Shown here piece after piece: positions 1 through 11,571 of a stretch of DNA of 64,000 nt. Position numbers and translations under genes: made by a program. Position 1 is the stretch's first letter. Every line of letters begins with the position of its first letter. Below the pieces are notes generated by a model, which was not told where the DNA came from, made no database searches, and saw nothing but the letters and a program-made list of their open reading frames with translations. The DNA is from Thysanoteuthis rhombus (taxonomy: Eukaryota; Mollusca; Cephalopoda; Oegopsida; Thysanoteuthidae), in NCBI GenBank assembly GCA_963457665.1, contig OY735212.1:57285538-57349537 (forward strand), in the 5' to 3' direction.

Positions 1-173
1 CAAGATTTCTTTCTCCAAAGATCTGATTAAACCTTTCAAAACTAACCTATTATGCCTACATGGAATGTTTCAGTAGATTTTGAAAAAATAATTTTATATC
101 CTAGCAGTCATAGAAACAAGTGTATATATATATGATTTCCATGACTATTGGGATGTAAATGTACTGAAATTAT

Positions 174-178
<5 letters not shown>

Positions 179-227
<49 letters not shown>
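179..227. repeat. (TA)n microsatellite
   Basis: About 24 uninterrupted TA units. Confidence 0.95.
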
Positions 228-230
<3 letters not shown>

Positions 231-281
231 TCCCAGGAATCTCAAAAGGGCTAAGTAAAGGCTTCTTCAATTTGATCTTGA

Positions 282-395
282 TTCAAGGAGTTCAAATGCC
301 TTCTTGAAGTCTATAAATGCTGCAGCAAGTGGCATTTTATATTCTGCTGCTTTCTCTTTCAGCTGATTTATTGAATGGAGATGGTCCATGGTCCA
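282..395 (-). pseudogene. RTE-type reverse transcriptase fragment (palm motif A)
   Basis: The minus-strand translation holds TMDHLHSINQLKEKAAEYK followed by AFIDFKKAFE. This is the segment leading into and including catalytic motif A (the FIDxxKAFD-type motif) of RTE-clade reverse transcriptases. The final Asp is Glu here. Residues before TMDH do not look like the family, so only this piece is supported. Confidence 0.7.
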
Positions 396-399
396 TGTA

Positions 400-1520
400 A
401 GGAAGAGATCTAGATGCTTGAAAAGATGGCTGGCCATAAGAAAGAAAACAGGTTTCAGGATGTGCAATAAAAATAAAACCTCTTTCTTCAATTCATTCAA
501 TTTAAGCAACATTATTTTTACAACATGCTCGTATTGCCATGCAGCAAAATTGATATCCTTTTTTTTATTCTCCATACTGAGAACTGTTCATTTGCATTTT
601 TTATACTCCATTACAGGCTTGGCTTTTGATTAACTACTTTGAAAGCAAATATGATTAATCAATCTACTCCTGGTTTTGCAAACACTCACAGGGATGATAG
701 CTTGGTTTTAACATCTCATCTGCATCCATCCATTATGCATGTTTCCTGAGTGTAATATTGATTAAAATTCATTTTTCACTGTGTTATGATTTCGAGAAAA
801 AAAATGGATGAATTTGGTACTCTTGGACGTGAATAATGTATTTATCATATTTTTTGTTCTCCACTCAATTAAAATGGAATCCATTTATCAAGCTTTTTTG
901 CTGATCACTTGTAAATAATTTTGGATGGATTGAAGTTTGCAGAAAGTTCTCTGATGAAGGTTCTCGGATCATTTTCCAGCAAAGCCTTCAAAACTTTCAT
1001 CATTAAGTGGCTTTCTTATCTAATATCTCCACTCTCACCAATCTTCCTCTAATTGCATTGTTCTGAAAGTGGATTTTATATTCTTCACAGTTTTGGTCTC
1101 AGCCAACAAGCAGATTTTAGTGTGAAATCTGAAAATTTGAAAGGCTCTGTGTATTGCCTAAAAAATTTTTATAAATGAAACAATGATTAACAAATATTAA
1201 TGAAATGATTAATCAAAAAATATTTTGTTTTGAAAGAAAATAACATCCAAAAATGTTTTATTGCTTTAAAACAAACCGTAAAAATATTGTTTGATATTAA
1301 TTGGCAATTTCATGTTGAACAATATAATATTCAAAGCTGTTTTCAAAATGCACTGATCATGCTGTCAATAAATAGGATCCAATACAAAGACACAGTATGC
1401 AATTCTTTCATAGCCATTTTTATTCCAATCTTTGTAATGCTTGATAGTTTATTGCCTACTTTCAGACGGTTGCTGTTCCAACATTTAATACTTTCAAAGA
1501 CAATAAAGTACATTTATGGA
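400..1520. other. Downstream intron or 3' flank, nothing recognised
   Basis: Follows exon C in the direction of transcription. No second cytoplasmic exon was recognised. Confidence 0.4.
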
Positions 1521-1524
1521 GCTT

Positions 1525-1640
1525 CTACTTCCAAATATTGGTAACTGGATGAAAGACCCAGCAGCCCACAAGCAATATAACAATTACCAGCTTTACATAT
1601 GAGTTAAACAAACTGACGAAAAAGATAAATAAATACTTAC
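1525..1640 (-). other. Open read-through of exon C encoding a possible membrane segment
   Basis: Directly after the GTAAGT donor the reading frame of exon C stays open for 37 further whole codons to TAG at 1527-1525. The first residues, SKYL, resemble the family's continuation after the IN(T/K) helix. The middle, KLVIVILLVGCWVF, is long and hydrophobic enough to span a membrane; FHPVTNIWK would be the tail. An AATAAA lies about 70 nt downstream on the minus strand (1454-1449). This could be the true 3' end of one isoform or a chance open intron. Confidence 0.35.
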
Positions 1641-1719
1641 TTAGTTTGTTGATATTCAAGCTGCTTGCAAACTTAAATAATCTCTGTATCAAATTCTTGA
1701 CAGTCTTTTTACAAACACC
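1641..1719 (-). CDS. ADAM17: ADAM17/TACE-like metalloproteinase, exon C (juxtamembrane helix, CANDIS region)
   Basis: The minus strand reads CTCTTATTTCAG then GGT GTT TGT, 26 codons plus one base, then GTAAGT at 1640-1635. The phase-0 start fits exon B, giving QN|GVCKKTVKN, parallel to the family's NGKC segment. The peptide continues LIQRLFKFASSLNINKL, an amphipathic stretch corresponding to the ADAM17 juxtamembrane segment called CANDIS, which contacts substrates and the membrane. The next exon should hold the transmembrane helix. If the donor is not used, the frame stays open to a stop at 1527-1525 and adds a hydrophobic stretch (KLVIVILLVGCWVF) and a nine-residue tail, so this could instead be a terminal exon. 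I prefer the spliced model because GTAAGT is a strong donor, but only moderately. Confidence 0.82.
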
Positions 1720-1734
1720 CTGAAATAAGAGCAA

Positions 1735-2825
1735 ATGAAAGTAAATTTGTCTCGGTCCATGAATAATTTAAGCACTGCACACATGTCTTTCCCACAGGAA
1801 CATTCTCAGCTGAAAAAGGTGTTCAATCGAGTCCTTATCAATGCTGAAATGGAGTCAAGTTCAACAAAAAGATCCCCAAAAAAGGAACCATCAAGATGAG
1901 GCAGTTTCTGCAGTAAGTTAGAAATGAGCTGCAATGCTTGAATGAAATAAAAACAGACTTTAGATAACTATCTGGAAAAAATATTACACAAACATTTTTT
2001 TCTGCTAATTCTGCATAATTTACACCTGTATAAATATACCTTTCAAAGCAGGTTAGTGAAAAAACAACAAAAAATAGAATTGTCAGAAATATTTTCTGCA
2101 CAACATGCTGAAGTAATACCAGATGTTACATAACCATATAATTACTGGGTTATCAAAAATCTATTTAAAATCTGGGATAAGAAACCAACTTCAGATAAAG
2201 AAGAATACGAGGCTAAAAGTCAGACCATAGATCAGCTAGTTCTTTCCCCTGTGTGAAGATCTAACAATTGCAGTTTTGCCAACTTAATTCTCAATTTACA
2301 TCTAGAATTGCGTCAAAAAACATTTAAAAACATCCAGAAACACGTAGATTCTTAAGACATGTATATATAAAATCTACAAAATATCTTATTATCAAATTGA
2401 ATTTGACTTCAAACTTTACCCTTCATCTTATCAAAATATTTCTCAATTCATTAAAAATGTTATTTTATCACAATGAATTAAAAGGAAATATTTCTTATTT
2501 TATAAAAAGCAATTTCTGAAAAATCTAAAACATCTAGATTGAGATGAATAAACATCTGAATAGGATACACTGAGCAAGGGACATAATTAACATTTTGATA
2601 TGTTAATTATGGCAATCAATGCAAGAGATGCAAACACATCTAAAAATAAAAAATAAAAAATCACAATTTCCCAAATTTAGATTGTGTTTTCTCAAACAAA
2701 TCACACAAATCCGACAAAATTTGGATGATTTATGTTAAAAATATATAAGACATTTTATCAAAGTTCTATCATGCTCAGCAATACCGTTATCATTATCTTC
2801 ATTGATGTTTCCATATCATTGTTAT
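1735..2825. other. Intron, nothing recognised
   Basis: AT-rich unique sequence. The hydrophobic minus-strand frame at 1838-2101 has no family resemblance. Confidence 0.4.
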
Positions 2826-2829
2826 CATC

Positions 2830-3190
2830 AAATCATCGTAGCCCTCAAATGGCCTGCCCGACCAACCAGCTAAGTGGACTAATACCCCCTTTGTTCACTT
2901 GTGTGTCTGTGGGTATGCATCTCCGGATGCCCCTGGTCACATATTTGGGGCTAAAATCCTGAAAATTTGCATGAATACCTCACTAAGCACCATCTAGAAA
3001 ATTATATCCTTTTTTTTTAAGTGCTTTTTGGGGTCCCTATAGACATTTTAGACCAACAATGCCAAAATTGTGTCCTGATATTTTTTAGATAATTTTAGAT
3101 AAAAGATCCATTATATTAGATAATTTTTTAGATAATTAGTTCTGGTACATGAGCTGGCTATAGTGATTCATTTATGCAATGTACAGATAT
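2830..3190 (-). mobile_element. Family-A MITE, full copy
   Basis: In consensus orientation it runs from AAATGAATCACTATAGCC (3167-3150 region) through TACCAGAACTAA, the AGATCTTTTATCTAA units, CCAAAATGACCATAGAG-like and GTAGCCC-like blocks to the opposite end near 2838. The two ends are inverted relative to each other. Confidence 0.75.
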
Positions 3191-3504
3191 CAACATTATC
3201 ATTGCTTGGCAATTTATCCTTTCCAGATTGTTTATCTCTTTTAAAAAATTTCTCAGCAGTTTGCACTAAAGATTGATGCAATACGTTGGTGAATTATGGA
3301 AAAAATTCAAAATGGTAAAAAAAAGTTTGTTGTGCGAATTAAAATCTGGAAAATATTAAAGAAATTAATGCAAATGACGATATTTGAATAGGATTTTGTT
3401 AACGACTCAAATCTATTTATACCAAAGCTTATTTCTAACTTTTGGGAATTAAAAGATGATCCTCTATTATTTCAAGTGAATGCACATATATATTAGAAAT
3501 GGTT

Positions 3505-3845
3505 AACATAGGTTTCTTCAGTTTTTAAGTTTAGTTAGCTGGCTGTGTATTTATCACGTGTATATGCCGCACCGTGAGTGTTGAAAAAATTTACTCCTTC
3601 TTATCTCAAAAAAAAACTTAACTCCCTCGAATAGGTTTTTATTGGAGGTTCAGTTTGCAAATGTAAGTTAATGTTTAATTGGTCCTTAGTCTGCATGCAC
3701 TTGCTTTTCTGAAAACCTTTTTTAATGATTACTATCCAACAGAAAGCAAGTGAAGTTACCTTTTCATTGAAGATCCCCAACATTGCATGCTACCAAAAGA
3801 TTTTGGTCACGGTTTTCATTGAGTGACTAACCAGACCTGTTATTT
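3505..3845 (-). mobile_element. Family-B repeat copy
   Basis: Consensus end CAGGTCTGGTTAGTCACTCA lies at 3839-3820 and the other end, AACATAGGTTTCTTCAG in reverse, at 3505-3522. The internal CCAACAGAAAGCAAGTGAAG block is typical. Confidence 0.75.
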
Positions 3846-3859
3846 ACTAGTGCTAGTTC

Positions 3860-5330
3860 CATGAAAAGTGGATTACATTTTCATGTTCTAAAGAAAACAT
3901 CTTTGCTAGCATCTTCATCTCATAAGCCATTACAATATGTACATCACACCATGGCTTTAATTCATTGACAAAGGTTTTGAATGGGGTTCTATATATGTTG
4001 CAGATCTATGATGCAGAGAAAATGTCTGGCTAATGGACGGAGTCCTGGTTTTGTGACTCTGTGCTATGCCAATCAGGACCTCGAAAAGCCTCGCAAAATT
4101 AACATTTTTTTCTGGTGAGATGCAGCATACATCCAATCAAAATGAGGGGGTTTAACCATTTGGTTGGATAGGCTAATTAAGCCAAAGAGCCGGAAAAAAT
4201 AGCTTAACTAAGTTTTTAAAAGAATGATTCAATTAAATGTACACGTGAGTATTTCGGATGATATTTCAGTACTTTTGCATGTATTTTTTCATATCTGGAA
4301 TATCATTAATGGTATTTTGATTTCTGAATTGGGTTCTCCAAAAACAACATTAAGGAGTAAAGTTTTTTGGACTTTCTATTTAATCACTGTCCCACCACAG
4401 CAATATGTGACACAAGGTCAGGCTTAACGTGGGAAGAACTTTGTACCACAGCAGTGACACCAACCATGTATATATCTTGTATATGAAGGCAGATAGATTG
4501 ATACTTTACATAGGAATGATCCCCAGGTTTCTATGATTGCTTCCTTCCTTTAATACTTGAAACTGGAGTCTTTGGCATTCCAAGTAACAGATGATATCTC
4601 TACAAAAGTAATTTTAAAAAGATGTTGAAATTCAGCTAGCAACTTTAATATCCCTTAGGACATTTTTGATGGAGTTTTCAAGTTAAAAGTGATGTACAGC
4701 AGTGAGGAATCTATCACCTGAAACCTGACACTCTAGTTTTATATCTTAAGTGATAACATGACTTCAGAGAACTCAACCTTTGGTAAATTAACCTTTGATT
4801 ACTTCATGTAGGAAATAATAAATAGTATTTCATTCGGTCACTACTTTGGCCAAAAATTACCAGCATGAATCTTTCAAGCCTTCATTGTTGGATAGAGAAA
4901 GGTGGGTGTTTTTATCATTTATTTAATATCTCCTCAACAATCTGTTTGACTCCTCCCTTATCCTATAAACTGACTTGGTGTTAATTTTTTTTTTTTATGA
5001 GGGAATCTCAGAATACAACAGACAAATGTTATTTACCCCCCATCCTAGCCCTCCGGCATCTTACAGAAACAGAAGCAAGGAACAAATTACTCAAACTACT
5101 TGTCGAGAAAGACAAAACAAACTCCAATTAGTTGAGTTTCTTTATCATCTCTGTCTTAATCTCAAAAGATAATTGTATTTTCTTCTGATGATAAAAGGAT
5201 TTGTAAATGATACAAAAATACCCACCAATGAATCGCTGATATCAACAATCAGCAGTAATTTAAAGAAAACAATATTACCAAATCAATTGAAGCCAGATAA
5301 ATATCTTTATATTTACAATATTTAATTCAA
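3860..5330. other. Intron, nothing recognised
   Basis: No repeat family or exon seen on either strand. Confidence 0.4.
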
Positions 5331-5334
5331 TAGA

Positions 5335-5704
5335 CCCATAGACCCAACAGAACCATAGAGGTATATGAAAGAATTATGCTCAACCTTACATGGAGAGATC
5401 ACAAGACAGCACAATATATTAGGGGAAGAAGAGGAATCCAAAACATCATAGAATTCATCAGAAACCTCAAATGGCAATGGGCTGGTCATGTTGCAAGAAT
5501 GGCAGACAATTGATAGAAATCAAAACTCACAACGTGGACCCCCAGAGATCACATGCAAAACTAAGACCAGCAGAATATAAGATGGATAGATGAACTAGAC
5601 AAGTTCAGAAAGTATTGGCTCTGTGATGCCCATGATAGAGAGGCGTTGTTGATGGATAATAAAAGACTGCTGCTACAGCTGCTGCTGCTGATGATGATGA
5701 TGAA
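5335..5704 (+). pseudogene. RTE retrotransposon 3' fragment with (CTG/ATG)n tail
   Basis: The plus strand holds the RTE C-terminal signature: ERIMLNLTWRDHKTAQYI-like codons, then LKWQWAGHVARMAD, then codons like those for DELDKFRKYWLCDAHDRE. It is interrupted by a stop in place of the RW after MADN and by small indels, and ends in CTG/ATG trinucleotide repeats. It is 5' truncated. Confidence 0.8.
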
Positions 5705-5998
5705 TTTGGCAATTCAGAAAAACAAAAAAATCATAAATTTTAATTTCCGATTACGCATTTCGCATTGGTAGCGTCATCAGATCGTATTTAGAGAATTATG
5801 AAAAGTACATGAAAAATTTTAAATTTAGTTGCTTTCTCCAAATTACACATTGTCAGAAAAATCTACTGACTCATAATGAAAATTTACAATGTGCCAACTT
5901 AGAAGAATACCAACACAATATTTGGGTATTGTTAGGCAGCAGTCGTCATGAAGGAGATAGGAAAGGCCTTTATCCATCAGTGAGCTTATAATGGCTGA

Positions 5999-6000
<2 letters not shown>

Positions 6001-6070
<70 letters not shown>
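6001..6070. repeat. (AT)n microsatellite
   Basis: 35 uninterrupted AT units. Confidence 0.97.
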
Positions 6071-6073
<3 letters not shown>

Positions 6074-6083
6074 TATAAATAGC

Positions 6084-6455
6084 AGGCAGATTGTGTTGCT
6101 AAAAGAGCTTTATCTTTTGGAAAATATCTATACACATTGAAATCAAAGATCAGTTCACTAGTATGAAAACAAAAAGAGATTACTGAAAGATTAAAAAGAT
6201 GTTCCTTGTCTGTTATATTCAATGAAAAATGTATTATGATAGATATATATGTGTGTGTGTGTGTGTTTAATTCCTCATACATGCACTCACAAGCACACAT
6301 TCTAGAGAGAAAGAGGATATTCATAGACATATCTATATCTTTACACATATGTATATGTATATGTATATCAATCAGATTGTGTTGCCAAAAGTGCTTTATC
6401 TTTCAGAAAATATCTATGTTCATTGAAGCCAAAGATCTGTTCACTTGTACGAAAA
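6084..6455 (+). repeat. Pair of ~85-bp direct repeats
   Basis: CAGATTGTGTTGCTAAAAGA...GTTCACTAGTATGAAAAC (6088-6170) recurs as CAGATTGTGTTGCCAAAAGT...GTTCACTTGTACGAAAAC (6373-6456). Each is preceded by TA-rich simple sequence. Confidence 0.7.
6248..6267. repeat. (GT)n microsatellite
   Basis: A short GT run following ATATAT. Confidence 0.85.
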
Positions 6456-6481
6456 CAATGTGATAGAGAGATTTGCCAGGA

Positions 6482-6672
6482 GGATCTTTTATCTAAAAGT
6501 ATATTAATAAATACCAGCACAAGATTTGGGAATTGGCCAAAATGACCATAGACACTAAAAAAGGCACTCTGAAAAAAAACAAAAACACCATTTTTAGATG
6601 GTGCCTAATGGTGAATTCATGCAAATTTCCAAGGTTGTAGCCCCAAAAATGTAACCAGGAAATGGTCAAAAT
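6482..6672 (+). mobile_element. Family-A MITE, internal fragment
   Basis: Contains GATCTTTTATCTAAAA, ATACCAGCACAAGATTTGGG, AAAATGACCATAGACAC and TTCCAAGGTTGTAGCCCC. Both terminal repeats are missing. Confidence 0.7.
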
Positions 6673-6675
6673 AAG

Positions 6676-7610
6676 TTTGAATTCAATTAGAAGTAAAGGC
6701 ATATTTGTTCCCTATATTCCTTGTAGAACTGAAAATACATATGATGTTTTGTATTGTGTGCTTGCAAAAACAATTTAGTGTCAATATAAAAGCAATATAT
6801 AGAAAAAGGCTTCTGGCTACAATGTAGAGAAGGTGGTTCAGATTGCAAATTGTAAAATTTCACTCTCTCACTCATTTGATGTTACAAACAGCAAACAAAT
6901 AAAAAGAAACAAGAGAATTTATGAAAGAAAAAGAAAAATTAGGATTGGACACTATTATCAGTGGATGATAGTGTCCCATCCTAATTTTATTTTTTCCAAA
7001 TTCTGTTTTTCCATTGATTCCCTAATTTTTATAATCGGGACCACCTCTCCTAAATTGTACCAAAAAGACTTTAACTGTCCATGGCTTCTTAAAGACACTA
7101 AAATGTTTCTACGTTTTTGAGCATTTGTAGCACGCAATTCACCCAAGATACAAAGCAACATATGCACCTGAAATATTCTTACGTTTTTGTACATCCGTAG
7201 CACACAGTACACACAAGATACAGAGCACCATACGCCACTGCTCATAATTGGATTTGTTTCATTTCTGTACTCATCACTTTCTTCTTCTGTCTGAGATAAA
7301 CGTTATTTGAAGTCCAAAGAACAAAGTCATTTTCAATTTAAAATATTCAAAGTCTTTTTTCCTAATCTATTTTCATTTCTAGAAACTTAAAGTAATAATG
7401 CACTTCGCCTACTATCATGATTCTCTCCTGAGACTTCTCTACTTTCATTGTGCACTGCATAATGTCTCCAAATTGATTACAGTTTAGTTTAATCTGTTGC
7501 TGTTGGCTTGGAATAGCTTTTCAGAAAACCTTCTTGCATTTGCGAGCTGAGTTTATCTTTCATTATTATATGGAGAAGACAAAAGCAAACTCAATGAAAA
7601 ATGGAAATAA
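6676..7610. other. Intron, nothing recognised
   Basis: Contains only a short near-palindrome near 6945-6985 (GGACACTATTATC...GATAGTGTCC). Confidence 0.4.
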
Positions 7611-7611
7611 G

Positions 7612-7957
7612 ATATCCGTACCTCGCATAAATGAATCATCATAACCTGTGGATGTACCAGAACTCATTATCTGAAATTATCTAAAAAAATAGATCTGATA
7701 TCTAAAATTATCTAAAAGAAATACTAGCACAAGATTTGAACATTGATGGTCCAAAATGACCATAGAGCACTTTTTGGACCCCCCCCCCCAAGAAACAGTT
7801 TTCAGAAGGTACCTAGTGGTGTACTCATGCAAATTCTCTAGATGTGACCAGCAGCACCCAGAGACACGCATAGATAGACACAGACATACAAAGAGAGAAA
7901 ATTTGGTAGCTCACTTGGCTGGTTGGTTGGGCCATTTGTGGGGCTACAGTGATTCAA
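7612..7957 (+). mobile_element. Family-A MITE, full copy
   Basis: Begins at CGCATAAATGAATCATCATA, with the GTACCAGAACT, ATCTAAAATTATCTAAAAGA, CCAAAATGACCATAGAGC and AGCTCACTTGGCTGGTTGG blocks, and ends GGGGCTACAGTGATTCAA. The ends are a short inverted repeat (AATGAATCA...TGATTCA). Confidence 0.82.
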
Positions 7958-7962
7958 TATCT

Positions 7963-8154
7963 CTATATTTGTATGTGTTTGATGTACATAACATTTGTTT
8001 TGCTGATGTTCATATGGAGTCCAACTTTCTTGCTTGCTTCCTTTGATTTATCTAACATTATTTGGAGATCATGAAGGTTCTTAGCAAAGAGGAAGATGTC
8101 GTCAGTAAATCTGAGGTTAGAATTGTGTTTAATGCCCAGTTTAAGATAAATCAA
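7963..8154 (-). pseudogene. RTE reverse transcriptase fragment with catalytic FTDD
   Basis: The frame reads LRFTDDIFLFAKNLHDLQ then KKVGLHMNISKTNVMY. FTDD is the YxDD-box of motif C with both aspartates kept, followed by the family's LHDLQ and KVGLHMN blocks. The fragment lacks the C-terminal part and the tail. It begins a few bases after the end of a family-A MITE (7612-7957). Confidence 0.8.
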
Positions 8155-8332
8155 TACCAGCTGAAATCTTTTAAGGTCTTAAAATAAATAGCAAATGAAA
8201 AAACAAATTTTGATCTATTAAATGTTGTTCACAGTAAATTTGGGGGCAAATCAAGCCCCCCCCCCCTTTAGCAAAGAGTTCCCATACACACATGAATGAT
8301 ATGGGGAAATGATAGTTGTATGCTCAAAATAA

Positions 8333-8738
8333 TAGTTTTCCATGAGTGTCTAGGAGTTGCATTATACACAAGTTTGAAAAAGAAGTGATCAGTGAATAAG
8401 TTACTTCTCTCACCTTTTGTTGGGCAGTGATCATTTAAAAGAGTGAATTTCAGAAGAATAGGCAGGTACGAAATAGTTATCAACTTGGCATTAACGTAAT
8501 TGTAAATTGAAACCCTCACTTATAAACCTTTGGAGGGTGTTTCCAAAAAACAAAAAAAAACTATTTTGTAGAAATGATTTGGAGTAAACATTTGATTTTT
8601 CAATTCTGTAGCACCATTTGTGTGGCCTATATGAGAAATACAAACATACATCACCAGCCAGCCAAACTGACTTGAAAACTGAAGAAACCTATGTTGACAG
8701 TTTTGGTTTATGGTTTCTAATTAGTTGACTAAACACTA
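8333..8738 (+). mobile_element. Family-B repeat copy
   Basis: Contains CTTTTGTTGGGCAGTGATCA, the GGAGTAAACATTTGATTTT block, CACCAGCCAGCC and ACCTATGTTGACAGTTTTGG, and ends in GTTTCTAATTAGTTGACTAA, which resembles the inverted start of the family. Confidence 0.78.
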
Positions 8739-8884
8739 TGATGAAAATTGGGGACTCCCTATGTCAAGGCTGGGCTTTAAAAAATCAAGTATACGGTAAG
8801 GATGGGTTTCAATAACTAAGTATACAGTAATGACTCCATTAGTAAATACTTCACAAACAAAAGAATTGAGAAGTAGATATACAC

Positions 8885-10080
8885 CATATGTCCACACTCA
8901 TTTCCATCATTGGTCAGATGTTGGTCATAAATGTCTATAAATATTAGTGGACCGTATTCCTGTATGCCCACTACCATTTCCATCATTGGTCGGACGTTGG
9001 TCATAAATGTCCATAAATATCAGTGGACCATACTCCTGTATGTCCACACCCATTTCCATCATTGGTTAGTTGTTGGTCATAAATGTCCATAGATATTAGT
9101 GGACCATACTCCTGTATGTCCATACCCATTTCCATCATTGGTTAGTTGTTGGTCATAAATGTCCATAGATATTAGTGGACCATACTCCTGTATGTCCATA
9201 CCCATTTCCATCATTGGTTAGTTGTTGGTCATAAATGTCCATAGATATTAGTGGACCATACTCCTGTATGTCCATACCCATTTCCATCATTGGTTAGTTG
9301 TTGGTCATAAATGTCCATAGATATTAGTGGACCATACTCCTGTATGTCCATACCCATTTCCATCATTGGTTAGTTGTTGATCATAAATGTCCATAGATAT
9401 TAGTGGACCATACTCCTGTATGTCCACACCCATTTCCATCATTGGTTAGTTGTTGGTCATAAATGTCCATAGATATTAGTGGACCATACTCCTGTATGTC
9501 CATACCCATTTCCATCATTGGTTAGTTGTTGGTCATAAATGTCCATAGATATTAGTGGACCATACTCCTGTATGTCCATACCCATTTCCATCATTGGTTA
9601 GTTGTTGGTCATAAATGTCCATAGATATTAGTGGACCATACTCCTGTATGTCCATACCCATTTCCATCATTGGTTAGTTGTTGGTCATAAATGTCCATAG
9701 ATATTAGTGGACCATACTCCTGTATGTCCATACCCATTTCCATCATTGGTTAGTTGTTGGTCATAAATGTCCATAGATATTAGTGGACCATACTCCTGTA
9801 TGTCCATACCCATTTCCATCATTGGTTAGTTGTTGGTCATAAATGTCCATAGATATTAGTGGACCATACTCCTGTATGTCCATACCCATTTCCATCATTG
9901 GTTAGTTGTTGGTCATAAATGTCCATAGATATCAGTGGACCATACTCCTGTACACCCACACCCTTTTCCATCATTGGTTAGAAGTTGGTCATTAATGTCC
10001 ATAAATATTAGTGGACCGTACCCCAGTATGACCACACCCATTTTATCATTGGTTAGATGTTGTCCATAAATGTTTATGGA
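8885..10080. repeat. 76-bp minisatellite, about 15.7 copies
   Basis: The unit contains CATTGGTTAGTTGTTGGTC, ATAAATGTCCATAGATATTA and GTGGACCATACTCCTGTATG. Copies between 9061 and 9900 are nearly identical, while the first two and last two units differ at several positions. The unit has two short inverted repeats (GTCCA/TGGAC and CATAC/GTATG). No spacer lies between units. There is no coding potential, since 76 is not a multiple of three. Confidence 0.93.
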
Positions 10081-10289
10081 CTGTAATCTTGTTTTTCTTG
10101 TTATCAGTCAAGAAGGCACTTTTCGTAATTAGCAAAATTATTGATGTCGTTGGCTATTTCTTCTGAGTTTCTGCAAAAATAGTGTCCAGATATTTCCACT
10201 CTTTTGATAAGATCACCTCATTCCGACTGGAAATGGCCCAAGGTGTTGATCATTTCAACGTGGCATTGATATCTCTCATTTTTGAGAAA

Positions 10290-10540
10290 GAGCTCTGTTT
10301 TTCTGTCTCTCACCCTTTCTTTCTTTCTCTAATTATCTCTCTTTTTATATCTTTTTTTCTTTACTTTCTCTCCTTCTCTCCATCTTCTTTCTTTTTGAAA
10401 AGCACGCTCTTTCTCTTGCCTTCTTTTCGAAAAGAGTTCTCTATTTCTGTCTCACTCTTTTTATCTTTTTCCTTTCTCTCTCTCTTCTTTCCACTTTCTG
10501 GTTCAAAAATTCTCTCTCTTCACTTTCTCTCATGATTGTT
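10290..10540 (+). repeat. Polypyrimidine tract (C/T on plus strand)
   Basis: Nearly all C and T with TTTCTTTCTCTC-type runs. Two rough repeats of about 120 bp start near GAGAAAGAGCTC (10284) and CGAAAAGAGTTC (10428). The frame at 10182-10535 is Ser/Phe/Leu low complexity and not a gene. Confidence 0.75.
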
Positions 10541-11055
10541 TGCGTGCATATATGTGAATCTGCACAAGCACAATGCAGAGTCACTTCTTGCGTATAACAT
10601 CCAAAATAAATAAAATAAAACTGAAATATATTCTCGTATATTCTAGCATTCAACACGCAGATGCACCCATAGAAGCCAGAACTAAATATAGAAATTAAAA
10701 AGCAGGGACCTTGCTCTTCAAGAAAGCAAATCATATCTACCGAAATTATTTTTTCTTTCATTCGATGCAAGAAAATTATTTCGATTCCATTTCCCTCGAC
10801 ATATTTCAAGAGTTAATGGAATTTTGCCAGAAGATTCATGTGTCATCTTTAATGCATTGATTTTTCATAAGCATTCCTAAAAATTAAAAGATTTTTGTAT
10901 CCATAAATGCATAAACCCTTCATGTTCCAGTCAGAAGTAGATTTTTTGTCCTTTTAATAACCAAATGTTATAAGATCAGAAAGATTATAATGAACTGTTC
11001 TTGGCATGGACTGGACACCAATTGTTCTTCATAAATGTATTTGCATCAGATTATC
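10541..11055. other. Intron, nothing recognised
   Basis: Between the pyrimidine tract and an RTE fragment. Confidence 0.4.
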
Positions 11056-11059
11056 TTCC

Positions 11060-11571
11060 TACGACAACGAGTCTCCACAACATCCTCGAAAGAAGTAGAA
11101 ATCAAGTAAAGAATCAATCTAGGGTGGTAGGCCTTCGGTAGAGCAAACTCAACCTTCAAGAACAAGAAAATCCCACAAGTCATAGAAAGAAGAGTATACC
11201 ACCAATGCATCCCCCCTCGATAGTCACCTATGGAGCTGAAACATGGGAGCCAAGACTGACTGAGAATCATGCAACATGCAACATCATATGGAGAGATCAC
11301 GAGACAGCACAGTATATTAGGAGAAAAACAGGAGTCCAACACATCATAGAAACCATTTGGAAAGTCAAATGGCAACGGACTGGCCATATTGCAAGAATGT
11401 TTGACAACCAATGGACATCATGACTCACAACATAGATCCCCAGAGATCAAATGCAGAACTGAGGCTGACAGAATGTGAGATAGCAAAACAAACTGGATAG
11501 GTTTAGAAAATATTTCCTCTGCAATGCCCACAATAGATGTGGTGAATCCTGGGGGGGGGTGTCTATGTCCA

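Noticed and set aside
267-575. Whole 102-codon frame as an RTE protein
   Set aside because: Only the C-terminal ~38 residues match the reverse transcriptase; the start is chance reading frame.
1838-2101. Hydrophobic minus-strand frame near exon C as another ADAM17-like exon
   Set aside because: It lies on the wrong side (upstream intron), has no cysteine pattern and no phase-compatible splice sites.
8885-10080. Regular repeats as a CRISPR-like array
   Set aside because: Units of 76 bp are directly contiguous with no unique spacers, in an animal intron; it is a minisatellite.
10182-10535. Ser/Phe/Leu-rich 117-codon frame
   Set aside because: Low-complexity translation of a polypyrimidine tract.
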